Assembly (NCBI RefSeq): GCF_002111585.1 | Contig: NZ_LUTP01000006.1 | Span: 1 to 64,000, forward strand | Origin: Lonsdalea iberica | GTDB lineage: Bacteria; Pseudomonadota; Gammaproteobacteria; Enterobacterales; Enterobacteriaceae | Length of the DNA stretch: 64,000 bases | Direction: 5' to 3' | In this document: positions 11,201 through 21,072 of the stretch, piece by piece | How positions within the stretch are numbered: the stretch's first letter is position 1 | Layout: each line of letters begins with the position of its first letter | Program-made: the position numbers and the translations under genes | Notes under the pieces: model-generated | Told to the model about the DNA's origin: nothing | Databases searched by the model: none | What the model saw: only the letters and a program-made list of their open reading frames with translations

Positions 11201-12721
11201 GGAGGAGCTGTCGCGCAAGAGTTCTTTCGCGACCTGCCAGGCCTCGCTGCGGCTGACCACGCCTGCCACGCGGGTCACCAACTGATAGGCCTGTTCGTAT
11301 TGGCTGTGCGCCGCGTCCGCCACGCTCAATTTCTGCTCCAGCATCAGCAGCAGTTCGGTGGCTTCCTGCTCGCGGGCGTGGAACGTGTCCAGCCAGTCAT
11401 CGGCGTTTTCCGGCGTGAGATCCGGCTGCTGACAGAGCGCGCGGGCGCGCTCCAGCGCCTGCTGCGCCTGTTGATACTGAATGGCGCGCGTTTGCTGCGC
11501 ATCCAGCGCCTGCTGGTAGTCCGCCAGCTGACTTTTCAGCTCATCAACTTCCTGCTCCGCCGCGTCGGCGCGCTCCTGATTTTCTTCTTGCTGATCGTGC
11601 GCTTCCGCCACGATTTCGTTCTGTTCTTCAAGCTTGTCACTCAGCTCTTCCAGATCGCCGCTGTAGCGCTCAATTTTTTCCTGCTGACGCATTGCCGTCT
11701 GCACCAGACTCAAATGGTCGCTGGCAGACTGATAGTCAGTTTCGAGATCGCTTTCTGCGCCGCTGTGCTCTTGGAGCTCGCGCGACATTTCCACGTGGCG
11801 GTACTGCTCGGTCGACAGCTGCTTGCGGCTGCCGAATAGGTCACGGCGCAGCGTCAGCGCACCGTCCAGATGAATGCGTCGATCATTGGCGTGCCGCATG
11901 TAGTCTGCCGCCACATAGGAGGTGGCTTCAGAAATCAGGTGCTTGAACAGATCGCGGTCAGACTGGGTGACGCGAATCGCTTCAAGCGTCATGCGGTTTT
12001 CACGCAGCGCGGCTTCCATATCCTGAAACGCCTTGCGGACGCCGCTATTTTCCGGCAGCAGATAGTCGCGAAGCGAGCGGGTGATGGCACTGGAAATTCC
12101 GCCATACAGCGACGCTTCGATCAGACGATAGAATTTGCTGCGGTCGGACGCAGAGCGCAGCCGCCGCGGCACAATTCCCAAATCGAACATCAGCGAGTGG
12201 TAGTCGGTGATAGAGTTGAACTGCTTGAACTGGACCCCGTCGATCTCTTCGAGACGCTCTTTCAGCTCCGGCAACGTCAGCACGCGCGCCTGACGCTCGC
12301 CTACCGTCTGGGTCAGAATTTCTGTCGGCGCGACGGTGGTCGGCAGCCCCTGAATGGTGAAGGGCTTGATATCCACCTTGCGGTCGCGGCCGGCGACCTG
12401 CTGCAAGCGTACGCCCACCAGCACGCGCTGGTGACGAGAGTTCACCACATCAAGAATGGAATAGCACACCCCGGCGCGCAGCTTGCCATGCAAGCCTTTA
12501 TCGCGAGAGCCGGAGGTCGCCCCTGCCTCGGTGGTATTACGAAAGTGCAGCAGGGTCAGGTCGGGGATCAGCGCGGTGACGAAGGCCGCCATCGTGGTGG
12601 ACTTCCCGGCGCCGTTACCGCCCGACAGCGTGGTGACCAGTTCATCCAGGTCGAAAGTACGGGCGAAGAAACCGTTCCAGTTAACCAGCGTCAGTGAGCG
12701 AAATTTACCGCGTTCAATCAT
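8279..12721 (-). CDS. mukB: Chromosome condensation SMC-like ATPase MukB
   Basis: The 1480-residue protein (E. coli 1486) is the ATPase of the MukBEF complex, which extrudes DNA loops and organises the chromosome. The N-terminal head has the Walker A motif GGNGAGKST at residues 34-42. Long Gln/Glu-rich coiled coils flank a central hinge (around 645-790). The C-terminal head carries the signature near [17 protein letters not shown] and the Walker B motif [13 protein letters not shown]. The start overlaps the mukE stop by four bases (ATGA), so it is the last gene of the cmoM-mukF-mukE-mukB operon. Confidence 0.98.
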   Translation of the reverse strand: MIERGKFRSLTLVNWNGFFARTFDLDELVTTLSGGNGAGKSTTMAAFVTALIPDLTLLHFRNTTEAGATSGSRDKGLHGKLRAGVCYSILDVVNSRHQRVLVGVRLQQVAGRDRKVDIKPFTIQGLPTTVAPTEILTQTVGERQARVLTLPELKERLEEIDGVQFKQFNSITDYHSLMFDLGIVPRRLRSASDRSKFYRLIEASLYGGISSAITRSLRDYLLPENSGVRKAFQDMEAALRENRMTLEAIRVTQSDRDLFKHLISEATSYVAADYMRHANDRRIHLDGALTLRRDLFGSRKQLSTEQYRHVEMSRELQEHSGAESDLETDYQSASDHLSLVQTAMRQQEKIERYSGDLEELSDKLEEQNEIVAEAHDQQEENQERADAAEQEVDELKSQLADYQQALDAQQTRAIQYQQAQQALERARALCQQPDLTPENADDWLDTFHAREQEATELLLMLEQKLSVADAAHSQYEQAYQLVTRVAGVVSRSEAWQVAKELLRDSSSQRYQAERVQPLRMRLSELEQRLREQQDAERLLQDFAKRNGQEYQPEELEGVQQAIDAQIEELAGLVAEAGERRMALRQELDQIQQRIQQLTARAPVWLAAQETLSQLSEQSGENFEDSRQVTECMQQLLERERETTVERDEVAARKREVEAQIERLSQPGGSEDQRLNALAERFGGVLLSEIYDDVTLDDAPYFSALYGPSRHAIVVADLSLVREQLSGLEDCPEDLYLIEGDPQSFDDSVFEVEELEKAVVVKIADRQWRYSRFPSVPLFGRAAREQRLESLRSERDVLSEQYATLSFDVQKTQRLHQAFSRFIGAHLAVAFDDDPEEDIRQLNSRRGELERAISNFDNENQQQRQQYEQAKENTTLLNRLIPRISLLCDDALADRVDEIREELDEAEDAARFIQQHGATLAQLEPLVSVLQNDPQQHEQLQADYTQAQSAQRLAKQQAFALTEVVQRRAHFSYTDSASMLNADADLNDKLRQRLEQAETERTRAREQLRQHQAQLTQYSQLQASLKSAYDAKRDMLKELTQELTEIGVRADAESEARARQRRDELHAALSNNRARRNQLEKQLTFCEAEMDALQKKLRKLERDYHVMREQVVTAKSGWCSVMRLVRDNGMERRLHRRELAYMSGDELRSMSDKALGALRQAVADNEHLRDVLRLSEDPKRPERKIQFYIAVYQHLRERIRQDIIRTDDPVEAIEQMEIELNRLTEELTSREKTLAISSRSVANIIRKTIQREQNRIRMLNQGLQAVAFGQVNSVRLNVNVRETHTTLLNVLSEQQEMHQDLFSSNRLTFSEALAKLYQRLNPEIDLGQRAPQTIGEELLDYRNYLEMEVEVNRGTDGWLRAESGALSTGEAIGTGMSILVMVVQSWEEESKRLRGKDISPCRLLFLDEAARLDAKSIATLFELCERLEMQLIIAAPENISPEKGTTYKLVRKVYQNHEHVHVVGLRGFASETEESVAAPTT

Positions 12722-13437
12722 TCCTGTTCATCCTCAACACTCGGGTTATCGCCGCTTGACTCTCCGTCGTCACTGTCATCCAGCGACAGGCTGCTTTCCA
12801 GCGGCATGGCTTCGCCATCGCGGATCATGCGCAGCTGCGCCTCACGCGGGTCGTCGCCGCTGCGCACGTCGGCGCCGAAGCGGAACACCGCCTCGGTAAT
12901 GCGGAATTTGCTGTTGTCGCTGCCCATGAAGTAGATCATGCCCAGTCGACGCAGACGGTTCAGCGAGGTGCGTACTTTTTCCTGCAGTTTCTGACGGTCC
13001 AGATCCGAACCGGTGGAACGCTGATTGACCAGCTTCAGCAGTTTGTTTTCATCCGCCAGGCTCATCAGCTCGTCGTAGAGGTCCTGCTGGCTGAAAATGC
13101 CCTCATGCGCGAGACGTTCAGGGCTGAGATAGAGATAACAGAGGATTTTTCCCACCATCATATCCAGCTCCGACAGGACGGAGCGCGGGATCAGCGTCGT
13201 CGAACGCGGACGCAGGTAGAAAAAGCCCTCCGGCGCGCGAATCAGTTCTACGTTGTAGCGGCTGTAGAAAAACTCCAGCTCCTCCTGAAAATCCATCAGC
13301 AGGGCGTGGTTATCCAGCTCTTCAACGCCGATATGGCGCCCAGCGCGCAGTTGGCTGTCTAACGCCGGAAACTGCGCGTTGGACAGCGCGGCCATGAGTT
13401 TGGCCGTAATAATCGGTTCAATATTTGTCGATGACAT
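12718..13437 (-). CDS. mukE: Chromosome partition protein MukE
   Basis: The 239-residue MukE bridges MukF and DNA in the MukBEF complex. Winged-helix regions are recognisable ([24 protein letters not shown]..., [26 protein letters not shown]), and the tail is acidic and Ser/Asp-rich. The ATG at 13437 gives MSSTNIEP, matching the E. coli start MSSTNIEQ; an upstream in-frame start at 13464 would add nine unrelated residues. The start lies 20 bases inside the end of mukF and the stop overlaps mukB, indicating tight translational coupling of the three subunits. Confidence 0.96.
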   Translation of the reverse strand: MSSTNIEPIITAKLMAALSNAQFPALDSQLRAGRHIGVEELDNHALLMDFQEELEFFYSRYNVELIRAPEGFFYLRPRSTTLIPRSVLSELDMMVGKILCYLYLSPERLAHEGIFSQQDLYDELMSLADENKLLKLVNQRSTGSDLDRQKLQEKVRTSLNRLRRLGMIYFMGSDNSKFRITEAVFRFGADVRSGDDPREAQLRMIRDGEAMPLESSLSLDDSDDGESSGDNPSVEDEQE

Positions 13438-14740
13438 GGGCCTGTACCTTGGCTCCGTAATCATTGATTGCCTGCCATTGCGCAGGCAATCCGGTAAAAT
13501 CGGCTTCGGCTACGCCCAGACGCACGGCCTGGTCGACCACAATTCTGGCAACGTCAAATTGCCGGGAGCGAGGATATTGCGCCAGATAGTCGCGCATCAC
13601 CTCACTCAGAGACAGCGGAATGCGCTGCTGCTTGTATTTTTCCAACGCTTGCTCCACCAAAGCGGCAACCTGCTCACGCATCTCGCTGAACTCTTCATAT
13701 TCCAGCTCCGGCGGCAGTTCCCCGGTGACTTCATCGCTACGCAGCGCCAGCTCTTCGTCACGCATATCCAACAGCCTGTCGGCGTTGGCGTGTGTCAATG
13801 CCCACGGCTGGTCGAAATAGGTCTGCACCGACTGGCGCAACCGCTGCGAGAAAACGCGGTTTTTATCCATATCGATGGCGGTACGAATAAATTTATGGAC
13901 GTGTCGGTCATAGCCGATCCAGAGGTCGATGGTCTGCTGTCCCCAACTAATGATGCGGTCCAGCTTGCCTTGCAGGTCGAAGACCAGGTTATCGACGAAT
14001 CCCAGCGTGTCGTTGCCGAGCGTCGCGTCCTGAATGCGCAACAGATTGGCTTGGAGCTTGTCGCCCGCGGCTTCCAGCGTATCCTGCAGCTCGCGCAGAG
14101 TGTCGGAGGTTTCGGTCAGCAACTGTTCACAGTTGCTGATGGCCGCGCGCCAATCCTGCGTCAGCAGCCCGGCGATATTCTCTTTCACCCCTTGCTGCTG
14201 TTCATCCATGATGCGCTGAGTCAGATCGATGCTGTCGAAGATTTCCGCCACCGAATACTTCAGCGGCGCGAAGACATTGCGGTGCCAGTGAAATTCGTCT
14301 CCGCCCTCTTCCGCCGCTTCTGCGGCCCGGCCCAGTTCCTGGGCGACGATGGAGAGCTGCATGGAGAGACGTAGCGCGGAAAACTCGCGCTGACGAATAT
14401 AGTAGTCCGTGATTCCGATGCCGAGCGGCGTCAGTCGGTAGATGGCATTGCCGTCGGCCAGCTCGCTGGTGAACCGGTTCAATAGGCGCTGTCGCACCAG
14501 ATCGTTGATCGCGTTGTTGGCGCGTTGAGCAATAGTTTCGTGGGTTTGTTCAAATCCCTGGCTAACGTGACGGAACGCGTCCACCAGTTCGCCCTCACTC
14601 ATCTCGCCGTCCATGCGTTCGCCGTTGAGCGTGGCAATCGACAGCAAAAACGCCAGCCTTTCCGTCGGCAGCGAAATCGAAAAGTCGTTTTTTCTAGCCC
14701 AGGCGACCAGTTCGGGTACGGTCTGGGAAAAATCACTCAT
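13418..14740 (-). CDS. mukF: Chromosome partition kleisin MukF
   Basis: The 440-residue kleisin subunit links MukB heads and binds MukE; the length equals E. coli MukF. The N-terminal winged-helix dimerisation domain starts [20 protein letters not shown], a helical middle region follows, and the C-terminal winged helix that contacts the MukB head lies in the last 100 residues. Its ATG overlaps the stop of cmoM (ATGA at 14737-14740). Because cmoM is frameshifted upstream, translation of mukF may no longer be coupled to full-length cmoM translation. Confidence 0.97.
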   Translation of the reverse strand: MSDFSQTVPELVAWARKNDFSISLPTERLAFLLSIATLNGERMDGEMSEGELVDAFRHVSQGFEQTHETIAQRANNAINDLVRQRLLNRFTSELADGNAIYRLTPLGIGITDYYIRQREFSALRLSMQLSIVAQELGRAAEAAEEGGDEFHWHRNVFAPLKYSVAEIFDSIDLTQRIMDEQQQGVKENIAGLLTQDWRAAISNCEQLLTETSDTLRELQDTLEAAGDKLQANLLRIQDATLGNDTLGFVDNLVFDLQGKLDRIISWGQQTIDLWIGYDRHVHKFIRTAIDMDKNRVFSQRLRQSVQTYFDQPWALTHANADRLLDMRDEELALRSDEVTGELPPELEYEEFSEMREQVAALVEQALEKYKQQRIPLSLSEVMRDYLAQYPRSRQFDVARIVVDQAVRLGVAEADFTGLPAQWQAINDYGAKVQAHVIDKY

Positions 14741-15521
14741 AATGCATCCTTTAAAAGGGGCTTATGCGCCATAACGTGGATGTAACGCCCCAGGCTGACA
14801 AAAGGCTCCTGCCGGCAATAGCGCTGCTCGAGCGCCAGCAGAGTGTCAAATTCGTCAATCTGTTTTTGCTTGTCCCGCAAATAATCGTGAAATACCCGGA
14901 TCCCGGTTTTGCCGCTGATCGTCAGGCCTAGTGCGGACAGCCACAGGTAGACCTCTTCCGGATTCAGCGGATGGTCAGGGGACAAAGAACGCCGCTTGCG
15001 TTTCGGCATGCGACGTCGACATAACCAAAGTTTCCCAGCACCATGTTGCGCATCAAAAAGGCATGATGGTTATAAAACATCAGCGATAACGCGCCACCCG
15101 GCGCCAGACAGTCCGTCAGCGCGCTTAATACCGGCTGGGGTTCAGCCACCCACTCCAACACCGCGTGAAACAATACCAGATCGGCGGGCCGATCCATATA
15201 TAGGGCGATATCCTGTGCTGCGCAATGTACGACACGCAGACGATCCGTGAGACCTTGGGCCTCGGCGGCAGCCTGCGCCCGCCGAATCATCTCATCGGAC
15301 ACATCGCACAACAAGACCTGGTGTCCTAAAGCAGCCAAGCGGCAGGCCATATGACCTTCACCGCCGCCGGCATCCACAATGACCAAGGGTCGTTGCGGAA
15401 GACGGGCCAGCAAGGTTTCCAGATCCTGCCACAGCACGGCCTGACGCAATTTCCCTTTGGTGGTGCCGTAGATATTGCGGGCAAATTTTTCAGCGATATC
15501 GTTAAAGTTACGATCCTGCAT
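14737..15521 (-). pseudogene. cmoM: tRNA 5-carboxymethoxyuridine methyltransferase CmoM, frameshifted
   Basis: CmoM (formerly SmtA) methylates cmo5U at the wobble position of certain tRNAs using S-adenosylmethionine. The N-terminal part starts MQDRNFNDIAEKFARNIYG at 15521 and has the cofactor motif VDAGGGEG and LFHAVLEWVAEP. After NFGYVDV the frame is lost near 15009-15015 by one missing base; the rest (MPKRKRRSLSPDHP to [13 protein letters not shown]) continues in the other frame to 14737. As read, the product stops at 14964, losing about 85 C-terminal residues. A start codon at 15009 could in principle restart the tail. The gene heads the muk operon. Confidence 0.87.
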
Positions 15522-15674
15522 TCCACGAGTTCCACGCAATTGATGACGGCGCATCCACAATGCGCCGACTCGCTCCTAATCTGACATTTTGGCACAGGCT
15601 GGCATAGAATGAATCGCCTGAGACCACGTTCTCCGCCTGGATGGCGCTTTTTCACTCAACCTGGATGCTATTTT

Positions 15675-16451
15675 ATGCTGTTTGACCTCAAAAAGTATGT
15701 TGGCAGCCTGCTACAGCCGCTGCCGCTTTTACTGTTATTAATGGGCATCGCGCTTCTGCTGCTGTGGTTCACCCCCCGCCAGAAGACCGGGCGCGTCGTC
15801 CTGACCGTGGGCTGGCTAATGTTGGCCTTGATCAGCCTGCAGCCGGTGGCGGATCGGCTGTTGCTCCCGTTGGAATCCCGCTATCCCACCTGGCAGCCCG
15901 GTCAACAGCGGGTCGGCTTTATCGTCGTCCTCGGCGGCGGCTACACCTTCAATCCCGACTGGGCGCCCAGTTCAAATCTGGTGGGCAATAGCCTGGCGCG
16001 CGTGACCGAGGGGATTCGTCTGTACCATGCCAATCCCGGCGCCAAATTGATCTTCACCGGCGCGGCGGCGAAAGGCAATCCGGTCACCAGCGCCAGCACG
16101 GCCGCGCGCGTGGCGGAGAGCCTCGGCGTTCCGGCGGAAGATATTCTGCAGGTAGGAACGGCGCGTGATACCTCGGAGGAGGCGGCCGGTACGGCGCGAT
16201 GGGTGGGACAACAGCCTTTCCTGCTAGTGACATCCGCCAATCATCTGCCGCGCGCCATGCGCTTTTTCGAGGGCCAGGGGCTGCACCCCATCCCCGCGCC
16301 GGCAAATCAATTGGCGATCACTTCGCCGCTGAATCCGTGGGAAAAGCTGTTCCCGTCAGCGCTGTATCTCTCGCACAGCGAGCGGGCATGGTATGAAACG
16401 TTGGGCGGCCTGTGGCAGAAGATCAGAGGAACGCAGGCGACGACGGACTAG
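15675..16451 (+). CDS. elyC: Envelope biogenesis factor ElyC (DUF218)
   Basis: The 258-residue inner-membrane protein has two N-terminal membrane segments (about residues 15-30 and 38-55) and a DUF218 domain with the motif IVVLGGGYTFNPDWAPSSN and a conserved SANHLPRAM segment. In E. coli ElyC (YcbC) is needed for normal peptidoglycan synthesis at low temperature, apparently through lipid-carrier use. The start at 15675 (MLFDLKKYVG) matches the E. coli N-terminus; an upstream ATG at 15609 adds 22 residues with no family support. It is divergent from cmoM and its end overlaps the convergent ycbJ by four bases. Confidence 0.9.
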   Translation: MLFDLKKYVGSLLQPLPLLLLLMGIALLLLWFTPRQKTGRVVLTVGWLMLALISLQPVADRLLLPLESRYPTWQPGQQRVGFIVVLGGGYTFNPDWAPSSNLVGNSLARVTEGIRLYHANPGAKLIFTGAAAKGNPVTSASTAARVAESLGVPAEDILQVGTARDTSEEAAGTARWVGQQPFLLVTSANHLPRAMRFFEGQGLHPIPAPANQLAITSPLNPWEKLFPSALYLSHSERAWYETLGGLWQKIRGTQATTD

Positions 16452-17341
16452 TCCAACCAGGGCAGCAGCTCGCGCGACGCCCGGTCGAACACCTCCCGGT
16501 CTAACCGACCGGTATGAATATAGCGAGATACGGCAGCCCACACGACGTAAAGCCAGCGTCGGGAAACAAAGGTTTCTGACACCGGCGCACGACGCAAATA
16601 ATGGTACAGCAGTTGTTCCGCCATCCCTTCGTCACACAACCGGAACAGCTCGTATTCGCGCGGCGCCCACAACATCATGCCCGGATTGATCATCGCCAGC
16701 AGTTGATCGCTGCGGCTATCCTTCAACATGCTGCGCAGCGACAGGTTGCCGTGCACCAGCACGCAGGGATCGTTAAAGTCCCGGAATAGCGCGGGTAGCG
16801 CCTGACGAGATCGGAACAGCAGCGCCCTGTCTTCCCGCGTCAGCAGCGGGGTCTGCACCAGCATCAGCGTCGACCACAGTACCTCCAGCCGCTGGGCGTA
16901 CCAGTTGGGCCAGCTGTTTTCCTGAATGCTATCGACCGACCCAACGCAGCCGTGGCTGTCAATACGATGCCAGGCCAGGACGCTGTCCACGATCTGCTCC
17001 ATAAGAGACTCCCAGCGCGGTGGCGTTCGGGTCGGCGTTTCGACCGGCACGCCGCGCAGCCGCTCCAGCAGCAATAACTCCTTATGCGACGGATGCTGAC
17101 TCATCACCATCCCGTAAACGGTCGGCACCCGCACGTCGCCTTCACGCGACAGCATGCTCAGCTTGTAGGCCTCCTGCTGAGCGACGCCCTGACATACATA
17201 GCTTTTGACCAACAACGGAATCGCGTGACCTTCCTTGTCATACATGGCGTACAGATGTGCATACGGTTGTTCACTAATACGTTCAACGCGGCTAAGAGGT
17301 TCCCCTAATACCGCACTCAACTCGGCTTTAAGCAATTCCAT
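16448..17341 (-). CDS. ycbJ: YcbJ, phosphotransferase-like protein of unknown function
   Basis: The 297-residue protein matches E. coli YcbJ in length and in segments such as CVLVHGNLSLRSMLKDSRSD and LMLWAPREYELFRL. The HGN in place of the usual HGD resembles an aminoglycoside-phosphotransferase-like (protein-kinase-like) fold with an altered catalytic residue, so phosphotransfer activity is uncertain. The start at 17341 (MELLKAELSAVL) aligns with E. coli; an ATG at 17347 is equally possible because AAGG lies four bases before it. It keeps its usual neighbour elyC, but a pectate lyase gene separates it from kdsB. Confidence 0.85.
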   Translation of the reverse strand: MELLKAELSAVLGEPLSRVERISEQPYAHLYAMYDKEGHAIPLLVKSYVCQGVAQQEAYKLSMLSREGDVRVPTVYGMVMSQHPSHKELLLLERLRGVPVETPTRTPPRWESLMEQIVDSVLAWHRIDSHGCVGSVDSIQENSWPNWYAQRLEVLWSTLMLVQTPLLTREDRALLFRSRQALPALFRDFNDPCVLVHGNLSLRSMLKDSRSDQLLAMINPGMMLWAPREYELFRLCDEGMAEQLLYHYLRRAPVSETFVSRRWLYVVWAAVSRYIHTGRLDREVFDRASRELLPWLD

Positions 17342-17500
17342 AAGCATGAGACCTTGACTGAAGGGAAGGCTTGTCGATCGTATCATGCCGTTGTGGGGAG
17401 GCGGTTTTCCTCAATACAGATCGAACAAAGCCGGAATCTGCCCATGATGGGCGCAGAACCTAAAGAATAGCAAAAGGTTCCGCGCAAAGCGTGCTAGGGA

Positions 17501-18813
17501 TTACTGGCGTTCGAAAGCGCCGAGGTCCGGCGCGGCGCCTTTGTAGGGCAGATTAAGATTGCCGCCCTTGTCGATGAGCCAACTACCGGCTGACAAATGC
17601 AGGCTTTTCAGGTCAGGTAAACTGCCGTCCGATTTCCGTTTTGCATCCCAGCCGGTTACAGCGACGCTCTCAAACTCGGCATCGGACAGCACTTTTGACT
17701 GATTCCACGAGTTGTAGCGCATATCCGCGCCTTGCGTATTTATGAGCGCGACGCCGCCATACGAGATATTATTGCGCGCTATGCCCAGGCCGACGTCTCC
17801 ACCGCTGGCGTTGATGCCCAGCAAGTTGAAATTAGGTCTGTTTTTGTAGCCGGTATTATTGAAGAAGTTATTAGCGACCGGGTGATGGTTAGCATAAAAA
17901 CCCGCGCTTTTGTTCATGAACGCCACGCTCTGACGCACGGTATGCTTGGGGGCGTTAGCAACGTAGCGTGCGCCGTATCCGCCAATTTTGAAACCATTGC
18001 CGTTGCCCGCGGCCAGCGACGTGGTCGTGCCGGGCAAATAGCCGTGCAGCCACGCCCAGGAGTTTTCAACCGTGACAGGCGAATAGGCGTTGATAAAGTC
18101 GAAACCGTCATCCGAATTCGACCATGCCCGACAGCCGCGCAGAAGGTTTCCCGGTTGGTTGGCGGCGACATGTACGCCGAAGCCGTCACCGCTCTGTCCT
18201 GCGCCGTTTGACGTCAGCGGGTCGTAGTTGTGGTGGGAATCGCAATTGATCACCTTATTGTTGGCGCCGTTCTGCAAAAAAAGCCGGTACCCATGATGTG
18301 GTGGATGTTCAACTGCTCGAACGTGTTGTTACTGCCCTTAATCCACACGCCCCAGGATTCATGATTGAGTCTGTTATGCTGCGGGACGCCGACAATCTCA
18401 AGTCCTTTCAGTGAGACCCAGTTCGCCGCCACGTTGAACCCTTTAATGCGGCAGTCGTCTTTCATTTTGCTGAAGTCGAATACCGGCGTTTCGCCCGAGT
18501 AGGCCAAGTACTGAATCGGTTTGCCCGCCGTCCCGCTTTTATTCAGCGTCACCGCGTTGACGACATCGGTACGACTCGCGCACGAGTTAGCCCCCGCAGT
18601 AAAACTGTATTTTCCACCGCGGATCCACAGCCGGTCGCCGGGCGCAAGGGTTTGCTGGGCCCGTCCGATTGTTTTCCAGGGCGCGGTAAGCGTCCCGCTG
18701 CCATTATCGTTGCCGGTCGGCGACAAGTAAAAGGTGGCGGCCGTCGTCGGCGCAACCGCGCCCGTCAGCAGGCTCAGCGCCAACGCTAAGCGAATAGTGT
18801 TACTCATTTCCAT
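17501..18813 (-). pseudogene. Pectate lyase, polysaccharide lyase family 9 (PelL-like), frameshift in a T tract
   Basis: The gene would encode about 437 residues, close to Dickeya PelL. A signal peptide (LALALSLLTGAVAPTTAA) follows a start with AAGGAG seven bases upstream. The mature part begins ATFYLSPTGNDNGSGT, typical of PL9 parallel beta-helix lyases. Probable calcium-binding residues are seen in SDDGFDF, and the probable catalytic lysine in NGNGFKIGGYG. The frame breaks at the run of seven A at 18276-18282 (seven T on the coding strand); eight would give GTGFFLQNG and an intact protein. As read, the product stops at 18250. Slippage on the U7 tract could restore some enzyme. It lies between kdsB and ycbJ, neighbours in E. 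coli, so it is an accessory insertion. Confidence 0.82.
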
Positions 18814-19081
18814 GTATCACTCCTTCCTTGGGGGTCTTTATTAACTCTGTTTCGAGGTTCTCCAACACGCGCAGCGCGGTGTCGTGGCACCCTCAGACAA
18901 TCTTGAACGCATCGTTCACCGCCTTGCCCAGTCAGACGGCGCTTCCCTGAGATAACGTTCGATACTGGACCGGTTCAGCACGGTCCTGAAACCGGGATTC
19001 AGGCGTATTGTCCCGGAGGTCAGCAAAACGGGCGGCTATCATATCCGCCGGTGCGCTCGTCAAACGATGAGGCGAGTACGA

Positions 19082-19834
19082 TCAGCCGCCCGCCATCGCC
19101 GAACGCACACGCTCCAGATCTTCCGGCGTATCGACGCCGACGCTTGGAATCGCTTTCGCCACGTCAACGTGAATTTTTTCGCCGTACCACAGTACGCGCA
19201 GCTGCTCCAGCAGTTCGATTTTTTCCAACTCGCTCGGCGCCCAGCTCACGTAACGGCGCACAAATCCAGCCCGGTAGGCATAGATGCCGATGTGACGCAG
19301 GAAGTGATCGCCGATGTTCTCATTCGATTGGGCAAAGCGCTCGCGGTCCCATGGGATCGGCGCACGGGAAAAGTACAGCGCATACCCTTCCGCATCTCTC
19401 ACCACTTTTACCGCGTTGGGGTTGAACACCTCTTCGCTGCCGACAATCGGCACGGCTAACGTCGCCATCCCTGCCCGGCTTCCCGCCAGATTTTCAGCGA
19501 CCTGACGTACAATGACCGGAGGGATCATCGGTTCGTCGCCCTGGATGTTCACAATGATCTCGTCATCCGGAAGACGGTAGCGTTCAATCACTTCCGCCAG
19601 CCTTTCTGTCCCTGAGTTGTGATCGGGACTGGTCAGACAGACTTCTCCGCCCGCCTGACGAATGACCTGCTCAACGTCGGGATGGTCTGTGGCCACGATC
19701 ACACGCTCTGCGCCCGACTCCTGCGCACGTTCCATCACGTGGATCACCATCGGTTTACCGTTGATGTCCGCCAGCGGCTTGCCCGGTAAACGGCTGGAGG
19801 CGAAGCGGGCCGGGATAATTACGGTAAACGTCAT
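19082..19834 (-). CDS. kdsB: 3-deoxy-manno-octulosonate cytidylyltransferase KdsB
   Basis: The 250-residue enzyme activates Kdo with CTP to CMP-Kdo for inner-core lipopolysaccharide. The nucleotide-binding start [18 protein letters not shown] and the motif [11 protein letters not shown] are clear, and the length is close to the E. coli 248. Its ATG overlaps the ycaR stop by four bases, so it is cotranscribed with ycaR, lpxK and msbA. Confidence 0.97.
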   Translation of the reverse strand: MTFTVIIPARFASSRLPGKPLADINGKPMVIHVMERAQESGAERVIVATDHPDVEQVIRQAGGEVCLTSPDHNSGTERLAEVIERYRLPDDEIIVNIQGDEPMIPPVIVRQVAENLAGSRAGMATLAVPIVGSEEVFNPNAVKVVRDAEGYALYFSRAPIPWDRERFAQSNENIGDHFLRHIGIYAYRAGFVRRYVSWAPSELEKIELLEQLRVLWYGEKIHVDVAKAIPSVGVDTPEDLERVRSAMAGG

Positions 19835-20013
19835 TTTGCGGTCTCGTCGGCCGTCAGGTGTCGGGCCTCGTGATCCAGCAGGACCGGGATGCCGTCGCGC
19901 ATGGGATAGGCCAGACCTTCAATCTTGCAGATCAGTTCCTGTTTTTCTTTATCAAAAACCAAACGTCCGTTACAGACCGGACAAGCCACTATTTCAAGTA
20001 AACGATGATCCAT
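19831..20013 (-). CDS. ycaR: YcaR, small Trm112-like protein
   Basis: This 60-residue protein starts [18 protein letters not shown], like E. coli YcaR. It belongs to the UPF0434/Trm112-like family; the usual zinc-site cysteines are partly kept (CPVC, then a single C in ELIC). The ATG at 20013 is chosen because it matches the family start; an ATG at 20055 adds 14 residues. Its function is unknown. It sits between lpxK and kdsB. The E. coli neighbour ycaQ is absent here. Confidence 0.88.
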   Translation of the reverse strand: MDHRLLEIVACPVCNGRLVFDKEKQELICKIEGLAYPMRDGIPVLLDHEARHLTADETAK

Positions 20014-20061
20014 CGTGCTTCCTCCATCAAGAAGCTCTTTGTCAATAAGAGGCAACGCGCC

Positions 20062-21072
20062 TTAGCGGGCGTTCGGGTTGCCCTGTCGATACTGCGCAAT
20101 CAGCTGTTCGAGCCGCGATAATATGGCTTCTGCGGGCGCGGCGGCTAGCTCGGCGGTCACCGGCAGATACCACCAGTTTTTCTGTGCGAAAGCGCGGCAC
20201 TTCACCGCGTCTTTTTCGGTCATGATCAGCGGCTGATGTTCTCCGCCGGGTAGCGTAGCGAGCTGGGCGGGCGAATAGGACTGATGGTCTGCGAAAGCAA
20301 CTTCATGTTGCACGGTCGCACCCTTCTGTTTCAGTGTGGCAAAGAATCGCGGCGGATGCCCGATCCCTGCCATCGCCACCAAAGGCGGCAGCTCGGCGAC
20401 CGGGCGCCGTTCGCCGGTCGCCAGATTAACGGCATCGTCCGCGGAGAGCTGCATCGCGATCTCGCCTGCCCGAGCATCGCCGCCATTAACGATAACCGCA
20501 TCAACCGATGCCAGCCGGGACGCCCGCTCGCGCATCGGTCCTGCGGGTAGCCACCAACCGTTGCCGAAACGGCGAACGCCATCGATGACCACCACTTCGT
20601 AGTCCCGCGCCAACGCATAGTGTTGCAGCCCATCGTCGGTAATCACAATATCCAAAGGAGAGGCGGCCAACAGCGCCGCCACGGCCTGGCGACGTTTGGG
20701 TGCGACGGCAATGGGAACGCCTGTACGTTGAAAAATCAGGACGGGTTCGTCGCCCGCCTGCATGGTGGTAACGTTTGGCGAGATCACCAGAGGATAGCGA
20801 TCCGCCTTTCCGCCGTAACCGCGTGATACCACACCCACACGGTAACCCCGCAGCTGTAACTGTTCAACCAGCCAGATGACGACCGGCGTTTTCCCGTTGC
20901 CTCCCGCCGTCAGGTTGCCCACTACCGCCACCGGCAAGGGCGCGCGCCACGCCTGACGCCAGCCCCAGCGATAGCTCAGGCGGATGAACCCGCTGATCAT
21001 GCCATAGAGTAGCGATAGCGGGATCAACAGCCAGTAGAGCGGCGAGCGACCTGACCAGATGCGGTCAATCAT
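20062..21072 (-). CDS. lpxK: Tetraacyldisaccharide 4'-kinase LpxK
   Basis: The 336-residue inner-membrane-associated kinase phosphorylates the 4' position of the lipid A disaccharide, the last step before lipid IVA. The N-terminal hydrophobic stretch (about 13-33) anchors it, and the P-loop reads [12 protein letters not shown] near residue 60. [18 protein letters not shown] is the conserved core. Its ATG overlaps the msbA stop by four bases, so it is coupled to the lipid A flippase. Confidence 0.96.
   Translation of the reverse strand: MIDRIWSGRSPLYWLLIPLSLLYGMISGFIRLSYRWGWRQAWRAPLPVAVVGNLTAGGNGKTPVVIWLVEQLQLRGYRVGVVSRGYGGKADRYPLVISPNVTTMQAGDEPVLIFQRTGVPIAVAPKRRQAVAALLAASPLDIVITDDGLQHYALARDYEVVVIDGVRRFGNGWWLPAGPMRERASRLASVDAVIVNGGDARAGEIAMQLSADDAVNLATGERRPVAELPPLVAMAGIGHPPRFFATLKQKGATVQHEVAFADHQSYSPAQLATLPGGEHQPLIMTEKDAVKCRAFAQKNWWYLPVTAELAAAPAEAILSRLEQLIAQYRQGNPNAR

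Noticed and set aside
10592-11839. A 415-codon plus-strand open frame opposite mukB
   Set aside because: It is the reverse of the Gln/Glu-rich coiled-coil coding region and has no ribosome site or family match.
18840-18880. KdgR operator upstream of the pectate lyase
   Set aside because: Only one half (TGTTTC) is present; the symmetrical KdgR consensus is not met.
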